Assembly: GCF_014648855.1 (NCBI RefSeq)
Contig: NZ_BMRX01000006.1
Span: 372,001 to 436,000, forward strand
Origin: Streptomyces parvulus
Lineage (GTDB): Bacteria > Actinomycetota > Actinomycetes > Streptomycetales > Streptomycetaceae
Length of the DNA stretch: 64,000 bases
Direction: 5' to 3'
Shown here piece after piece: positions 39,488-47,117 of this stretch (its first letter is position 1; each line of letters opens with the position of its first letter). A model generated the notes under the pieces. That model had not been told where the DNA came from and did not search any database. It saw only the letters and a program-made list of their open reading frames with translations. The position numbers and the translations under genes were made by a program.

Positions 39488-40054
39488 CTACGACGAGCGG
39501 CCAGGGCGTCCCGGAGGCAGCAGGCCCAACTCCCGCGCACGAGACGTCCATCGCTGGACCGTCCGAGGAGTCACGCCCTCGGCCTTCGCCAAGTCGGTAG
39601 CTGGCCGCGGCGAGTCCGCAGCGACGCGCAGATACCGCAGAGCGAGTCGGGCGTAGAACCTCTGATCGTCGGGACCGCCCGGGTTACCGAGGGGGCCCTC
39701 GTGCGGGTCGCCGGGGCCAGCCATAACCGCGGCCTGAACGGAGGCGCCGGCCGTTGCCCGACGGGATCGCACGGCCGCCTCGATCGCTGCGAGCGGGAAG
39801 GATCGCAGTTCCCCGATTCCGACGGAGCCAGGACCGGGGACGTAGACGCCGGTGATCGCAATTCCGGCGTCGTCGAGTCCCATCCGCAGCATGAGGCGCC
39901 GGCCGGTTTCGGTGTTCTCGAGCAGGTCCCACGACACGGGGTCCTCGACCCCCGTCGACAGGCCAGCGACCGCGTCGAGCTGGCTCGCACTCTCCTGGTC
40001 GATGGGGGAGGCGACCACGCGCCACGGCTTCGGAAGATCCCGGTCAGTAATCAC
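39488..40054 (-). CDS. Element-borne protein with C-terminal helix-turn-helix
   Basis: About 188 residues from GTG 40054 (VITDRDLPKPWRVVASPIDQ); further upstream starts are possible. Unrecognised N-terminal domain (VSWDLLENTETGRRLMLRMG), then a C-terminal region resembling a helix-turn-helix (PATDLAKAEGVTPRTVQRWT, SRARELGLLPPG). Divergent from the HTH/primase operon across 144 bp with an inverted repeat, so likely its regulator. Confidence 0.7.
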   Translation of the reverse strand: MITDRDLPKPWRVVASPIDQESASQLDAVAGLSTGVEDPVSWDLLENTETGRRLMLRMGLDDAGIAITGVYVPGPGSVGIGELRSFPLAAIEAAVRSRRATAGASVQAAVMAGPGDPHEGPLGNPGGPDDQRFYARLALRYLRVAADSPRPATDLAKAEGVTPRTVQRWTSRARELGLLPPGRPGRSS

Positions 40055-40121
40055 GGGCCGACGGTATGCCCGTTCCCAACGCCAGTCAACGTGGCTGCAC
40101 AAACACGATGACACCCTTGCG

Positions 40122-40163
40122 CAATCACGACACGATGCGGTACACCTGTGGCTGTCGTGATTG
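40122..40163. promoter_or_regulatory. Inverted repeat in the divergent replication promoter region
   Basis: CAATCACGACA (40122-40132) and TGTCGTGATTG (40153-40163), perfect 11-bp arms 20 bp apart, with extra ACGACAC copies on both sides. Lies between the divergent genes; a control site for the replication operon is inferred. Confidence 0.65.
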
Positions 40164-40198
40164 ATCGAAAGCGACACGACACGTCTTGAGAGGCGTAG

Positions 40199-40399
40199 AT
40201 GAATCTCGCAGAACGCATCGACAAGTACCTGACCACCGAAGAGGTAGCCCGTCGCTACCGCGTGGCAGCGGGCACCGTCCGCTACTGGCGGCACATCGGC
40301 TACCTGCCCGACGGCGTCAAGCGCGGCCGGCGCGTCCTGTACGACCCGGACGTCCTCGACCAGTGGGACGCCGACCAGGCCGGAGGCGCCGCAGCATGA
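40199..40399 (+). CDS. MerR/excisionase-type helix-turn-helix protein
   Basis: 66 residues. HTH_17 fold: KYLTTEEVARRYRVAAGTVR, YWRHIGYLPDGVKRGRRVLY, DPDVLDQWDADQ. Heads the replication operon; second Xis candidate of the element besides 34103-34348. Its stop overlaps the next ATG. Confidence 0.75.
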   Translation: MNLAERIDKYLTTEEVARRYRVAAGTVRYWRHIGYLPDGVKRGRRVLYDPDVLDQWDADQAGGAAA

Positions 40400-40707
40400 A
40401 CCAGAAAGCAGAAACGCCCCGGGCGGAATCCGGGGCGTTTCGGAAAGACTCCGCGGCGGGCGGTAAGTCCGCTGTCACCGTACCGCAGGACTCCGACAAC
40501 GCGCAGCAGGGCGACGGACTGTTCCCCGCCGACCCGGCGCCGACCATCGCGCGGCCCGTACCCGTCCAGACGTCCGGCCGGCTGGAGTTCGCCGCCCGCT
40601 GCCCCGAGTGCCGCACCTGGCACAGGCACGTCAGCCTCGGCGAGAAAGACGCACCCTGCGGTGCGCACTACCGGCTGGAGTTCGCCAGCAAGGGGGCCGC
40701 CGCGTGA
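40396..40707 (+). CDS. Small zinc-ribbon-like protein
   Basis: 103 residues, ATG overlapping the previous TGA. Disordered N-terminal 65 residues, then a compact C-terminal part ARCPECRTWHRHVSLGEK and APCGAHYRLEFASKG with CxxC and a later Cys/His pair, possibly a zinc knuckle. Precedes the primase by overlap, so it may assist replication. Confidence 0.58.
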   Translation: MNQKAETPRAESGAFRKDSAAGGKSAVTVPQDSDNAQQGDGLFPADPAPTIARPVPVQTSGRLEFAARCPECRTWHRHVSLGEKDAPCGAHYRLEFASKGAAA

Positions 40708-41570
40708 GCAACCACGACAAGGCCCTCGACGCGGCTCTCAACGCCACCGAGTGGGGATACGAGGTCTTCCCGCTGTCGATCAACAAGACGCCGATCATCC
40801 GGTCGCCGCACGACAAGGGGCACCGCTGCCAGGGCATGCACCAGTGCGGCAGCCCGGGGCACGGTGTCGGCGACGCCACCAGCGATCCCGACCTGGTCCG
40901 CTGGCTGTTCGACCAGGCACCGAAGGCGGTCGGCTACGGCATCCGCTGCGGCGCCCGACTCGTCGGCCTCGACCTCGACCGCAAGGAGAACGTCGACGGG
41001 GTCGCCACTCTCAACCGGCTCGCCGGCCGTCACGGGTTCGACGTGCCCCGCACGACGACGGTGTGCACCCCCTCCGGTGGCTTCCATCTGTGGCTGGCCG
41101 TACCGGGCGGGACGATCGTCCCCAACTCGGTTGGCAAAGTCGGCCCCGGCATCGACGTCCGCAGTTCCCGCGGGTACGTCGTCGGGCCCGGCAGCATCGG
41201 CCGGAAGGGTGCCTATGTCCTGCACCCGAAGCTGGGGTTCATCGACCCCGAGCCGATCCCCGAGCAACTGCTCAAGCTGATGTTGCCCCCGCCCCCCAAG
41301 CACCGCCCCCAGCGTCATTCCTCCCCCATGCCCGGCGCTGGCGGGCGGGCCCTCGACGGGCTCGTGCGGGTCGTCCTCAACTCCTCCGAGGGCAACCGGA
41401 ACGACCGCCTGTTCTGGGCTGCCGCCAAGGCGTGGGAGCACGTGCGAGACGGACATGTCGCGGCCAGCGACGTCGAGGGGCAGCTCGTGGAAGCGGCTAT
41501 CCGGGTCGGGTTGGGTGCCGCTGAGGCCATGCGCACCGTCGCTTCCGCAGGGCGGGGGGTGGCCGCGTGA
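40704..41570 (+). CDS. Bifunctional DNA primase/polymerase (Prim-Pol) domain protein
   Basis: 288 residues, GTG overlapping the previous stop. AEP-type Prim-Pol fold: EWGYEVFPLSINKTPII, HRCQGMHQCGSPGHGVGDAT, the metal-binding LVGLDLDRKE (DxD), CTPSGGFHLWLAVP (sGxH) and GIDVRSSRGYVVGPGS. Such proteins initiate replication in the RepPP class of AICEs and in phage satellites. Translationally coupled to the DUF927 gene, which supplies the likely helicase. Confidence 0.88.
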   Translation: MSNHDKALDAALNATEWGYEVFPLSINKTPIIRSPHDKGHRCQGMHQCGSPGHGVGDATSDPDLVRWLFDQAPKAVGYGIRCGARLVGLDLDRKENVDGVATLNRLAGRHGFDVPRTTTVCTPSGGFHLWLAVPGGTIVPNSVGKVGPGIDVRSSRGYVVGPGSIGRKGAYVLHPKLGFIDPEPIPEQLLKLMLPPPPKHRPQRHSSPMPGAGGRALDGLVRVVLNSSEGNRNDRLFWAAAKAWEHVRDGHVAASDVEGQLVEAAIRVGLGAAEAMRTVASAGRGVAA

Positions 41571-43273
41571 GCGACGAGACGACCGAGCAGGCGACGGAGG
41601 AATGGGCGGATCACCGCCTGGTCCCCGAGGGCGTGCGCATGCCTGCCGGCTACAGCATCAGCTACAGCGGGGTGTGGGTCGAGAAGCAGTTCGGCAAGGA
41701 GATCGTCAACGTCCGGGTTGCGTGGGCGCCCCTGGTCATTAAGGCCGTGTACGTCGACCCCGCTGGCGACCAGGCCGTTGAACTGGCGTGGGTCGACCGC
41801 GGGCAGGTCGTCACCAGGACCGTGCAGCGCTCCATCGTTCGACGGGGCCGCATCCTCGTTGCCACCCTCGGAGACGCCGGCCTGCCCGTTATTGAGGCTG
41901 ACGCCAAGCTGGCCGAGCGATACCTCGCCGCGTTCGAGTCCATCAACCAGGGCAAGATCCCCCGCGTCCACCTGGCCCGCCAACTGGGCTGGCAGAAGGA
42001 CGGCACGTTCGTCACTGCGCAGGACACCCCGCACCGCGTCGAGGTCAAGTTCGACGAGCAGAAGCCAGCACTCGCAGCGCACGCACCGGCAGGGACGTTC
42101 GCAGGCTGGCAGGCATCTGTGAAACCGATGGAGGCGTACCCGGCCGCACAGATGGCGCTGTACGCCTCCCTGGCGGCACCGCTGCTGGAACTAGTCGGCG
42201 TCAACTCCTTCACCGTCGACATTTCCGGGCGGTCGACGCGAGGGAAGACTACGGCGGCCGGCGCCGGGATGAGCGTCTGGGCAGACCCCAGCGAGAAGGC
42301 GGACGGCATGTACTCGTGGCGCACCACGATGCTGGCCGCGGAGAAGCGTCTGAACCTGGTCAACGGGCTGCCGGTCGTGTTCGACGAGACCAAGCTTGTG
42401 CGTGACCCGGAAATGGTGCACGCGCTGCTGTACTCCATCCCGAAGAACCACGGGCAAGCCCGCGGCGGTGGCTGGCCGTCCGGGCTTCCGTGGCGAACCG
42501 TGATGATCTCGACCGGGGAACAGTCCGTCCTCACCTTCACGACTGACCAGGGCGCCGGGGCCCGCGTCCTCACCGTGAAGGAAGCGCCGTTTGGCACGGA
42601 CGGACCGGAGTCGGCCACCGCGGCCATCGACGTCCGGGACGGCTGTGCGGAGCACTACGGCACGGCCGGCCCCCGGTTCGTCGAGAAGCTGCTCGAGGAG
42701 ACCGCCGGAGACGGGAAACGCCGCCTGGTCGCCCGTCACAAGGAACTGACGGAGGCTCACCGGTACGACAGCGACATGTCGGCCCGGCGCGCACCCCTGG
42801 TGGCCGTTCTCGCCCTCGCTGCGGAGGCCGGCCACGAATGGGGCATCGTCCCCTTCCCGGCGCCGCCTATGTCCGTCTGGGAGCGGCTGTTCGCCGTGGG
42901 AGACCAGACCGACAACCGGGGCGAGATGGCGCTGGACGTCGTCCGCGAGTACGTCGCTTCCAACCGGCGTTCCCTGTGGGCGCCAGGGACCAGCAACGAC
43001 CCCCCGTTCTCCGGATGGATCGGGAGGGAACTCGAAGTCGACAACGAGCCCACGGTCGGTCTCCTTGCGCAGAAACTGAAGGAGGCACTGAGCCGCGCCG
43101 GGTACGAACTGGAGTCGGTCATCCCCAGCTGGCGGGAGGCGGCCGTGCTGGTCGAGAACGCTTCGTACCGACCGCCCTATCTCGCCAAGAAGAAGATGAA
43201 CGGCGGTCAGGTCCGTCTCTACATCTTCAAGCCCGAGGTGTTCGCCGCCCCGGACGACGAGGACGGAGAGTGA
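41567..43273 (+). CDS. DUF927 helicase-like replication protein
   Basis: 568 residues, GTG overlapping the primase stop. The DUF927 core covers about residues 30-330; an altered P-loop, ISGRSTRGKTT, lies near residue 225, followed by GLPVVFDETKLV (Walker B-like) and TVMISTGEQSVLTF. The C-terminal 150 residues look like a winged-helix/DNA-binding extension (FSGWIGRELEVDNEPTVGLL). DUF927 ATPases partner with Prim-Pol in mobile elements. The proposed origin follows directly. Confidence 0.82.
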   Translation: MSDETTEQATEEWADHRLVPEGVRMPAGYSISYSGVWVEKQFGKEIVNVRVAWAPLVIKAVYVDPAGDQAVELAWVDRGQVVTRTVQRSIVRRGRILVATLGDAGLPVIEADAKLAERYLAAFESINQGKIPRVHLARQLGWQKDGTFVTAQDTPHRVEVKFDEQKPALAAHAPAGTFAGWQASVKPMEAYPAAQMALYASLAAPLLELVGVNSFTVDISGRSTRGKTTAAGAGMSVWADPSEKADGMYSWRTTMLAAEKRLNLVNGLPVVFDETKLVRDPEMVHALLYSIPKNHGQARGGGWPSGLPWRTVMISTGEQSVLTFTTDQGAGARVLTVKEAPFGTDGPESATAAIDVRDGCAEHYGTAGPRFVEKLLEETAGDGKRRLVARHKELTEAHRYDSDMSARRAPLVAVLALAAEAGHEWGIVPFPAPPMSVWERLFAVGDQTDNRGEMALDVVREYVASNRRSLWAPGTSNDPPFSGWIGRELEVDNEPTVGLLAQKLKEALSRAGYELESVIPSWREAAVLVENASYRPPYLAKKKMNGGQVRLYIFKPEVFAAPDDEDGE

Positions 43274-43320
43274 CATGAGCCCTCGACGTCGGAGAAAGAC
43301 CCTCCCTCTCCCCACCCAAA

Positions 43321-43500
43321 GTGCGTACCCCCTCTCACAGTGGGAATCGCCGCAGCTCAACGGCTATTCGGAAGGGGTACGCAGCCCTGCGTACCCCCCG
43401 GGGTCGAGGTCAGGGGGTACGCGGCCCTGCGTACCCCCACTAGCCCGAGCATCCCCGCAGGTCAAAGGGCGTGAAGGACCCCCCGAAGTAGGGGGTACGC
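43321..43500. repeat. Iteron-like repeats, candidate replication origin
   Basis: The unit GCGTACCCC or its complement occurs six times: 43323-43331, an inverted pair 43374-43383/43388-43397 (GGGGTACGCA-n4-complement), a second pair 43413-43422/43429-43438 (GGGGGTACGC-n6-complement) and a single GGGGGTACGC at 43491-43500. It fills the non-coding gap directly after the replication genes, as expected for an origin bound by the initiator. An open frame across it (43275-43562) is probably not a gene. Confidence 0.72.
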
Positions 43501-43572
43501 ACTTGGTCCGCCAAGAGAGCCCGAATATCTGCGGCATCACCCGAACTCGATACGCCCAGTAAGGAACCGCTC

Positions 43573-43872
43573 ATGACCCAGGCACCCGACCCCATCTCGC
43601 AGAACACGGGGCTGACCCTCGTTGTGGTCGACCGCGCCATCAGCTGGCACGGCGACCTCGGCTCGTACAACGAGGTCCAGGAAATCCTCGCCAGCCGCGA
43701 CCTTGAGCAGCTGCGCGAACTCGCTCTCACCGCCATCTGGCAGCTCGGCACCACCCTCCACAGCCACGCCCCGGACACCGTCGCGACGGTCCCCTACCCG
43801 GACACGTTCGCCCCCGTCGGACACCTGTCTGTCGCTGTCTCGACCAAGCGCGCCACCCCGGAAGGAATCTGA
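43573..43872 (+). CDS. Small element protein of unknown function
   Basis: 99 residues, ATG 43573 after AAGGAA. LTLVVVDRAISWHGDLGSYN and EVQEILASRDLEQLRELALT give a mixed alpha/beta profile. First gene after the proposed origin; no family recognised. Confidence 0.6.
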   Translation: MTQAPDPISQNTGLTLVVVDRAISWHGDLGSYNEVQEILASRDLEQLRELALTAIWQLGTTLHSHAPDTVATVPYPDTFAPVGHLSVAVSTKRATPEGI

Positions 43873-43874
43873 CC

Positions 43875-44483
43875 ATGACCCCCGAGCAGATCCGCGAGCA
43901 GTACAACCGGAAGATCGAGAAGATCCGCGGCCGTGAAGACCTCACCCCGCAGGCCAAGCAGGTCGCCATGGCCCGCGCCCACCAGACCGCCGCCGAGCAG
44001 ATCGCGGCCGTCCGCGAAGCCGACCAGCGGCAGTACGAGCAGCGCCGGCAGACCCTGGAGAAGCGGCTGTTCGGCAACCGGGAACTGTCCGGCACCGACG
44101 CCCTGTCCGCCCGGGACGCCCGCGAACGCGCCGCCCAGTACACGCACCCCGACGAAGCCCTCAAGGCCTACCAGCGGGCCCAGCGCGACGGCGACAAGGA
44201 CATGATGCGGGCCCTCGGCTCCATGGCCGCAGACCAGGCCGCCCTGCCCGTCCTCGGCCAAGCCTGGTACGGGCTCGTCGAAGCGCACGCCGCAGCCACC
44301 CCCGGCTACGCCGGCAACCTCGAAGAACTCCGCGGCCTCCACAACCCGGACGACTTCCGCGCCACTACCTACGTGACCCCGGACGTGCCCTCCGAACTCG
44401 GCCGGATGAGCCCCCAGCAGGTGGCCAGCCTCGCCGACAGTCCCATGACCGTGTACGGCAACGACGCACCGGAGGCGGCATGA
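43875..44483 (+). CDS. Coiled-coil element protein
   Basis: 202 residues, ATG 3 bp after the previous stop. The first 80 residues are a charged helix/coiled coil (MTPEQIREQYNRKIEKIRGR, EADQRQYEQRRQTLEKRLFG); the rest is Ala-rich and helical (MRALGSMAADQAALPVLGQA). It resembles virion-associated or scaffold-like proteins of phages only in composition. Overlaps the next ATG. Confidence 0.58.
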   Translation: MTPEQIREQYNRKIEKIRGREDLTPQAKQVAMARAHQTAAEQIAAVREADQRQYEQRRQTLEKRLFGNRELSGTDALSARDARERAAQYTHPDEALKAYQRAQRDGDKDMMRALGSMAADQAALPVLGQAWYGLVEAHAAATPGYAGNLEELRGLHNPDDFRATTYVTPDVPSELGRMSPQQVASLADSPMTVYGNDAPEAA

Positions 44484-45331
44484 CCACGCCCATCGACTTC
44501 GGGCACGACACCGCCCGCGCGCAGGCCGCCGTGAAGGTAGCCGAACGGCGGAAGCTGCCCGTGCCGCAGGCCATCTACGACACCGCCGGCATGTGGCAGG
44601 TCGTCATGGACGCCGCGCACGCCCGAGTCCCCGACAAGCCCGGCCGCGACGACGTGCCCGCCACCGCCGAGGAGCTGGCCGCGCTCATCGAGGAGCGGGC
44701 ACACCAGCACCGCATCGCCGCCGCCCTGCGCTACGTGTCCGCCGACTTCAAGGAACCCATCTCCAGCCGCTACAACCAGCTCGTCCGCGAGCACGTGCCC
44801 GGCTGGATCGCAGGACTCCAGACCGACTTCCTCGCCCTCACCAAGAAGCTGACCGCGCAGGAGAAGAAGCTGCCCGCCAACCTCGACCGGGAACGGCTCG
44901 ACTGGCGTGACCCCAAGGTGACCGGGCCGTGGGAGATGGCCGAGTCCGCAGCCATCGCACTCGACCAGCTCGTAGCCGACAGGCAGATCATGGCGCGAGC
45001 AGCGAACCAGGATCTCGGACGCGACGCAGACCTGTGGGCCGTCGCCAAGCTGGCCAAGGAACCCGACAACGACGCGGTGTTCGGGCACCAGCTGCGCGAC
45101 CACGTCGGCCCCGCGATCCGAGAGGTGAAGGAGCTGAGGCATCAGCCAGTGTCACGCTGGCTGTACCTCGCACGCTCACCTCACCTCGAGCTGTCGCTTG
45201 CCGCACCACGAGAGGTCAAGCAGCGACAGCAGGTCATGGACCGATGGCACGACGCGGTCCAGATCGTCATGGGATCAGGACTGTCACACCAGCAGGCCAA
45301 GCAGGCTGTCACAACGGCATTGCAAGGCTGA
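44480..45331 (+). CDS. Unrecognised helical element protein
   Basis: 283 residues, ATG overlapping the previous stop (ATGA). Mostly helical: VPQAIYDTAGMWQVVMDAAH, ALIEERAHQHRIAAALRYVS, LTKKLTAQEKKLPANLDRER. No catalytic motif seen. Probably co-expressed with the coiled-coil protein; function unknown. Confidence 0.6.
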   Translation: MTTPIDFGHDTARAQAAVKVAERRKLPVPQAIYDTAGMWQVVMDAAHARVPDKPGRDDVPATAEELAALIEERAHQHRIAAALRYVSADFKEPISSRYNQLVREHVPGWIAGLQTDFLALTKKLTAQEKKLPANLDRERLDWRDPKVTGPWEMAESAAIALDQLVADRQIMARAANQDLGRDADLWAVAKLAKEPDNDAVFGHQLRDHVGPAIREVKELRHQPVSRWLYLARSPHLELSLAAPREVKQRQQVMDRWHDAVQIVMGSGLSHQQAKQAVTTALQG

Positions 45332-45451
45332 TCCATGAACGTCGACGTCAACGGCATCACGAAGCGCTCCGAAGACGCTTACGCGAACCGATGGCGAGCG
45401 AGCAGCCCATTCCTCCAGGGGCGGCTGCAAGCGACTCGCCAGCGTCGACCC

Positions 45452-45496
45452 GCGGTCCGGCCGGCCCGACTCGTAGCCGCCAGCCGGCCGGACCGC
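45452..45496 (+). terminator. Inverted repeat between the helical-protein gene and terS-like gene
   Basis: Perfect 14-bp arms, GCGGTCCGGCCGGC at 45452-45465 and complement at 45483-45496, 17-nt loop. Probable terminator in the 289-bp gap; an ORF across the gap (45335-45628) looks spurious. Confidence 0.65.
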
Positions 45497-45620
45497 ACCC
45501 AAACTCGGACAGAAAGGGAGGGAACGGGCCCCCGCCCCCGTGATCTTCACGGATCGGGACCGTATACCTGCTGCCTGTCGCTGCACCGCAGAAACGTTGG
45601 ATTTACCAGGGAGGCCAGCC

Positions 45621-46049
45621 GTGGCTGACGACGAGAACACCCCTCCACGGGCCCCTGACGGGCTCGGGGAGAGGGGTCTGAGGCTCTGGACGGACACGCT
45701 CGCAGAGCTGGATATGGACCCGGACGAGCTGGTTTTGCTGGAGGAAGCGTGCCGTCTGGCTGACGAGTTGGACGAGATGGGCACGTTGCTGGCCGGCTCG
45801 TCGATGCTGTCGGTCGGGTCGCGTGGCCAGCAGGTGGCGAATCCGCTGATCCGGGAGATCCGCGGTCACCGGCTGGCGCTGTCGCGGGTGCTGCGGCAGC
45901 TGGGGGCGACGAGGCCGGGTGAGGATGAGGAGGAGCGGCTGACGCCTTCGCAGCGGGGCCGTAAGGCGGCGATGGCCCGTCATCACGGGGCGCGGTCGCT
46001 GGCGCCGGTCCGTCCGATGTGGCCGCCGCGGGAAGGGGATGCGTCGTGA
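45621..46049 (+). CDS. P27-type phage terminase small-subunit-like protein
   Basis: 142 residues from GTG 45621 with GGGAGG upstream; an upstream GTG at 45540 lacks such a site. The pattern LGERGLRLWTDTLAELDMDP, ELVLLEEACRLADELDEMG, SSMLSVGSRGQQVANPLIRE, IRGHRLALSRVLRQLGATRP matches P27-family small terminases of Streptomyces phages closely. Small terminases mark pac/cos sites for packaging. No large terminase or capsid gene is in the element, a situation known for phage satellites such as SaPIs, which redirect helper packaging. Confidence 0.75.
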   Translation: MADDENTPPRAPDGLGERGLRLWTDTLAELDMDPDELVLLEEACRLADELDEMGTLLAGSSMLSVGSRGQQVANPLIREIRGHRLALSRVLRQLGATRPGEDEEERLTPSQRGRKAAMARHHGARSLAPVRPMWPPREGDAS

Positions 46050-46339
46050 GCCGCCCGCGCCGCCGTTCTGCGCCGGCCGAGATGCCGCCGCACGTCTCGG
46101 AGATGCAGCCCGACCGGTACCGGCAGCTGGCGGAAGAACACCTCGAGGCCCGGCCGGATGACACGCACGGGGCGGCCATGGCCGTCTGGCAGGCGTATCT
46201 GGCGGAGCGCCGGGACTGGATGCGGGACCACCAGGTACGCCGGTACGTCGACGGCCGGGACACTCTGGGGACACCGCGGCCCCCGTTCGCTTGGGTGCGG
46301 TTGACGTTCGGCACCCCGGCGCCGAGGTGGCCGTCGTGA
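46046..46339 (+). CDS. Small element protein downstream of terS-like gene
   Basis: 97 residues, GTG overlapping the previous stop. Starts MSRPRRRSAPAEMPPHVSEM; middle DRYRQLAEEHLEARPDDTHG and MAVWQAYLAERRDWMRDHQV. Its N-terminus resembles that of the next protein (SR-R-R-(S)A-AEMP), suggesting a duplicated pair. Function unknown. Confidence 0.6.
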   Translation: MSRPRRRSAPAEMPPHVSEMQPDRYRQLAEEHLEARPDDTHGAAMAVWQAYLAERRDWMRDHQVRRYVDGRDTLGTPRPPFAWVRLTFGTPAPRWPS

Positions 46340-46686
46340 GCCGCCGCCGACGCCCGTCTGCCGCTGAGATGCCGGAGTGTCTGACCCGTTTCGACTGGCG
46401 GGAGTGGAGGCCGCCGGCCGTGCCGGATGACCCGTTCCCGCACTACGCGGAATGGATCATGGGTTACCGGGATTTCTCGGATGCTCGGGATGCGTGGCTG
46501 GCTGGTGAGCCGGTGCTGCTGCCGCCGGAGCGGCCGTTGCCGGACCCGATCCCGTACACGGGGCAGGAGTGGGCACGGAGGGGCCGGCCGACGTCGGAGC
46601 AGCCTGCCCGCAACGAACGCCGTGAAGAACCGCAGGCCAAGTTCATCGCCACCTACTACAAGCGGGGACGGCCCCGCCGCTCCTAG
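46336..46686 (+). CDS. Small element protein, partner of the preceding gene
   Basis: 116 residues, GTG overlapping the previous stop. MSRRRRPSAAEMPECLTRFD, then YAEWIMGYRDFSDARDAWLA and a basic tail KFIATYYKRGRPRRS. Shared N-terminal motif with the upstream gene. Converges with the minus-strand gene by 4 bp. Confidence 0.6.
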   Translation: MSRRRRPSAAEMPECLTRFDWREWRPPAVPDDPFPHYAEWIMGYRDFSDARDAWLAGEPVLLPPERPLPDPIPYTGQEWARRGRPTSEQPARNERREEPQAKFIATYYKRGRPRRS

Positions 46687-47060
46687 ATCCTCGAGTTGAC
46701 GTCTCCGAGACGCTGCTCGAGGACCGTCCCGACGGGGAACTCGTCGGCCAGCTCGAGGACGTCCTCGATGATGCCGGGGATCTCGTCGTCGCTGACGAGC
46801 TTGGAGCGCTGGAGGGCGGAGCGGATCGCTTCTGCTGCGTCCTCCGGGGTGAAGTCGAGGTCCGACACCAGCGCCGTGGTGGTGGCCTTGCCGCTGTTGA
46901 GTCCGACGAAGGAACGGCCGCAGCCGCATCCCCCGTCCGGGTCGAGCCGGTCGGTCTCGCACACGAACGGGGTGACCATGACGAGTTCACCCTCGACGCA
47001 GAACGTGAAGTCGTTGTCCCGATCGCCCTGCGCGCGGCTGGTGGCCGTAAGTAGCTTCAT
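46683..47060 (-). CDS. Conserved hypothetical protein of integrative elements
   Basis: 125 residues from ATG 47060. MKLLTATSRAQGDRDNDFTF, CDRL-type cysteines (FVCETDRLDPDGGCGCGRSF) that may bind zinc, then an acidic helical C-terminus (DDEIPGIIEDVLELADEFPV). Proteins of this pattern accompany integrases in Streptomyces elements. Divergent from int across 57 bp; function unknown. Confidence 0.65.
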   Translation of the reverse strand: MKLLTATSRAQGDRDNDFTFCVEGELVMVTPFVCETDRLDPDGGCGCGRSFVGLNSGKATTTALVSDLDFTPEDAAEAIRSALQRSKLVSDDEIPGIIEDVLELADEFPVGTVLEQRLGDVNSRI

Positions 47061-47117
47061 AGCAGCATTTTGACTGGTGGGTCGGACACCGGGTGTCGAC
47101 TCCGCGGAAGGACGCCG

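Noticed and set aside
43321..43500. CRISPR array
   Set aside because: The repeat units are 9-10 bp, partly inverted and irregularly spaced, with no equal-length spacers.
43275..43562. 95-residue frame across the iterons
   Set aside because: Its sequence is dictated by the GCGTACCCC repeats, and it has no family resemblance; kept as a possible but unlikely gene.
45335..45628. 97-residue frame between the helical-protein gene and terS-like gene
   Set aside because: Arg/Thr/Pro-rich, contains the 14-bp hairpin, overlaps the terS-like start; more likely non-coding.
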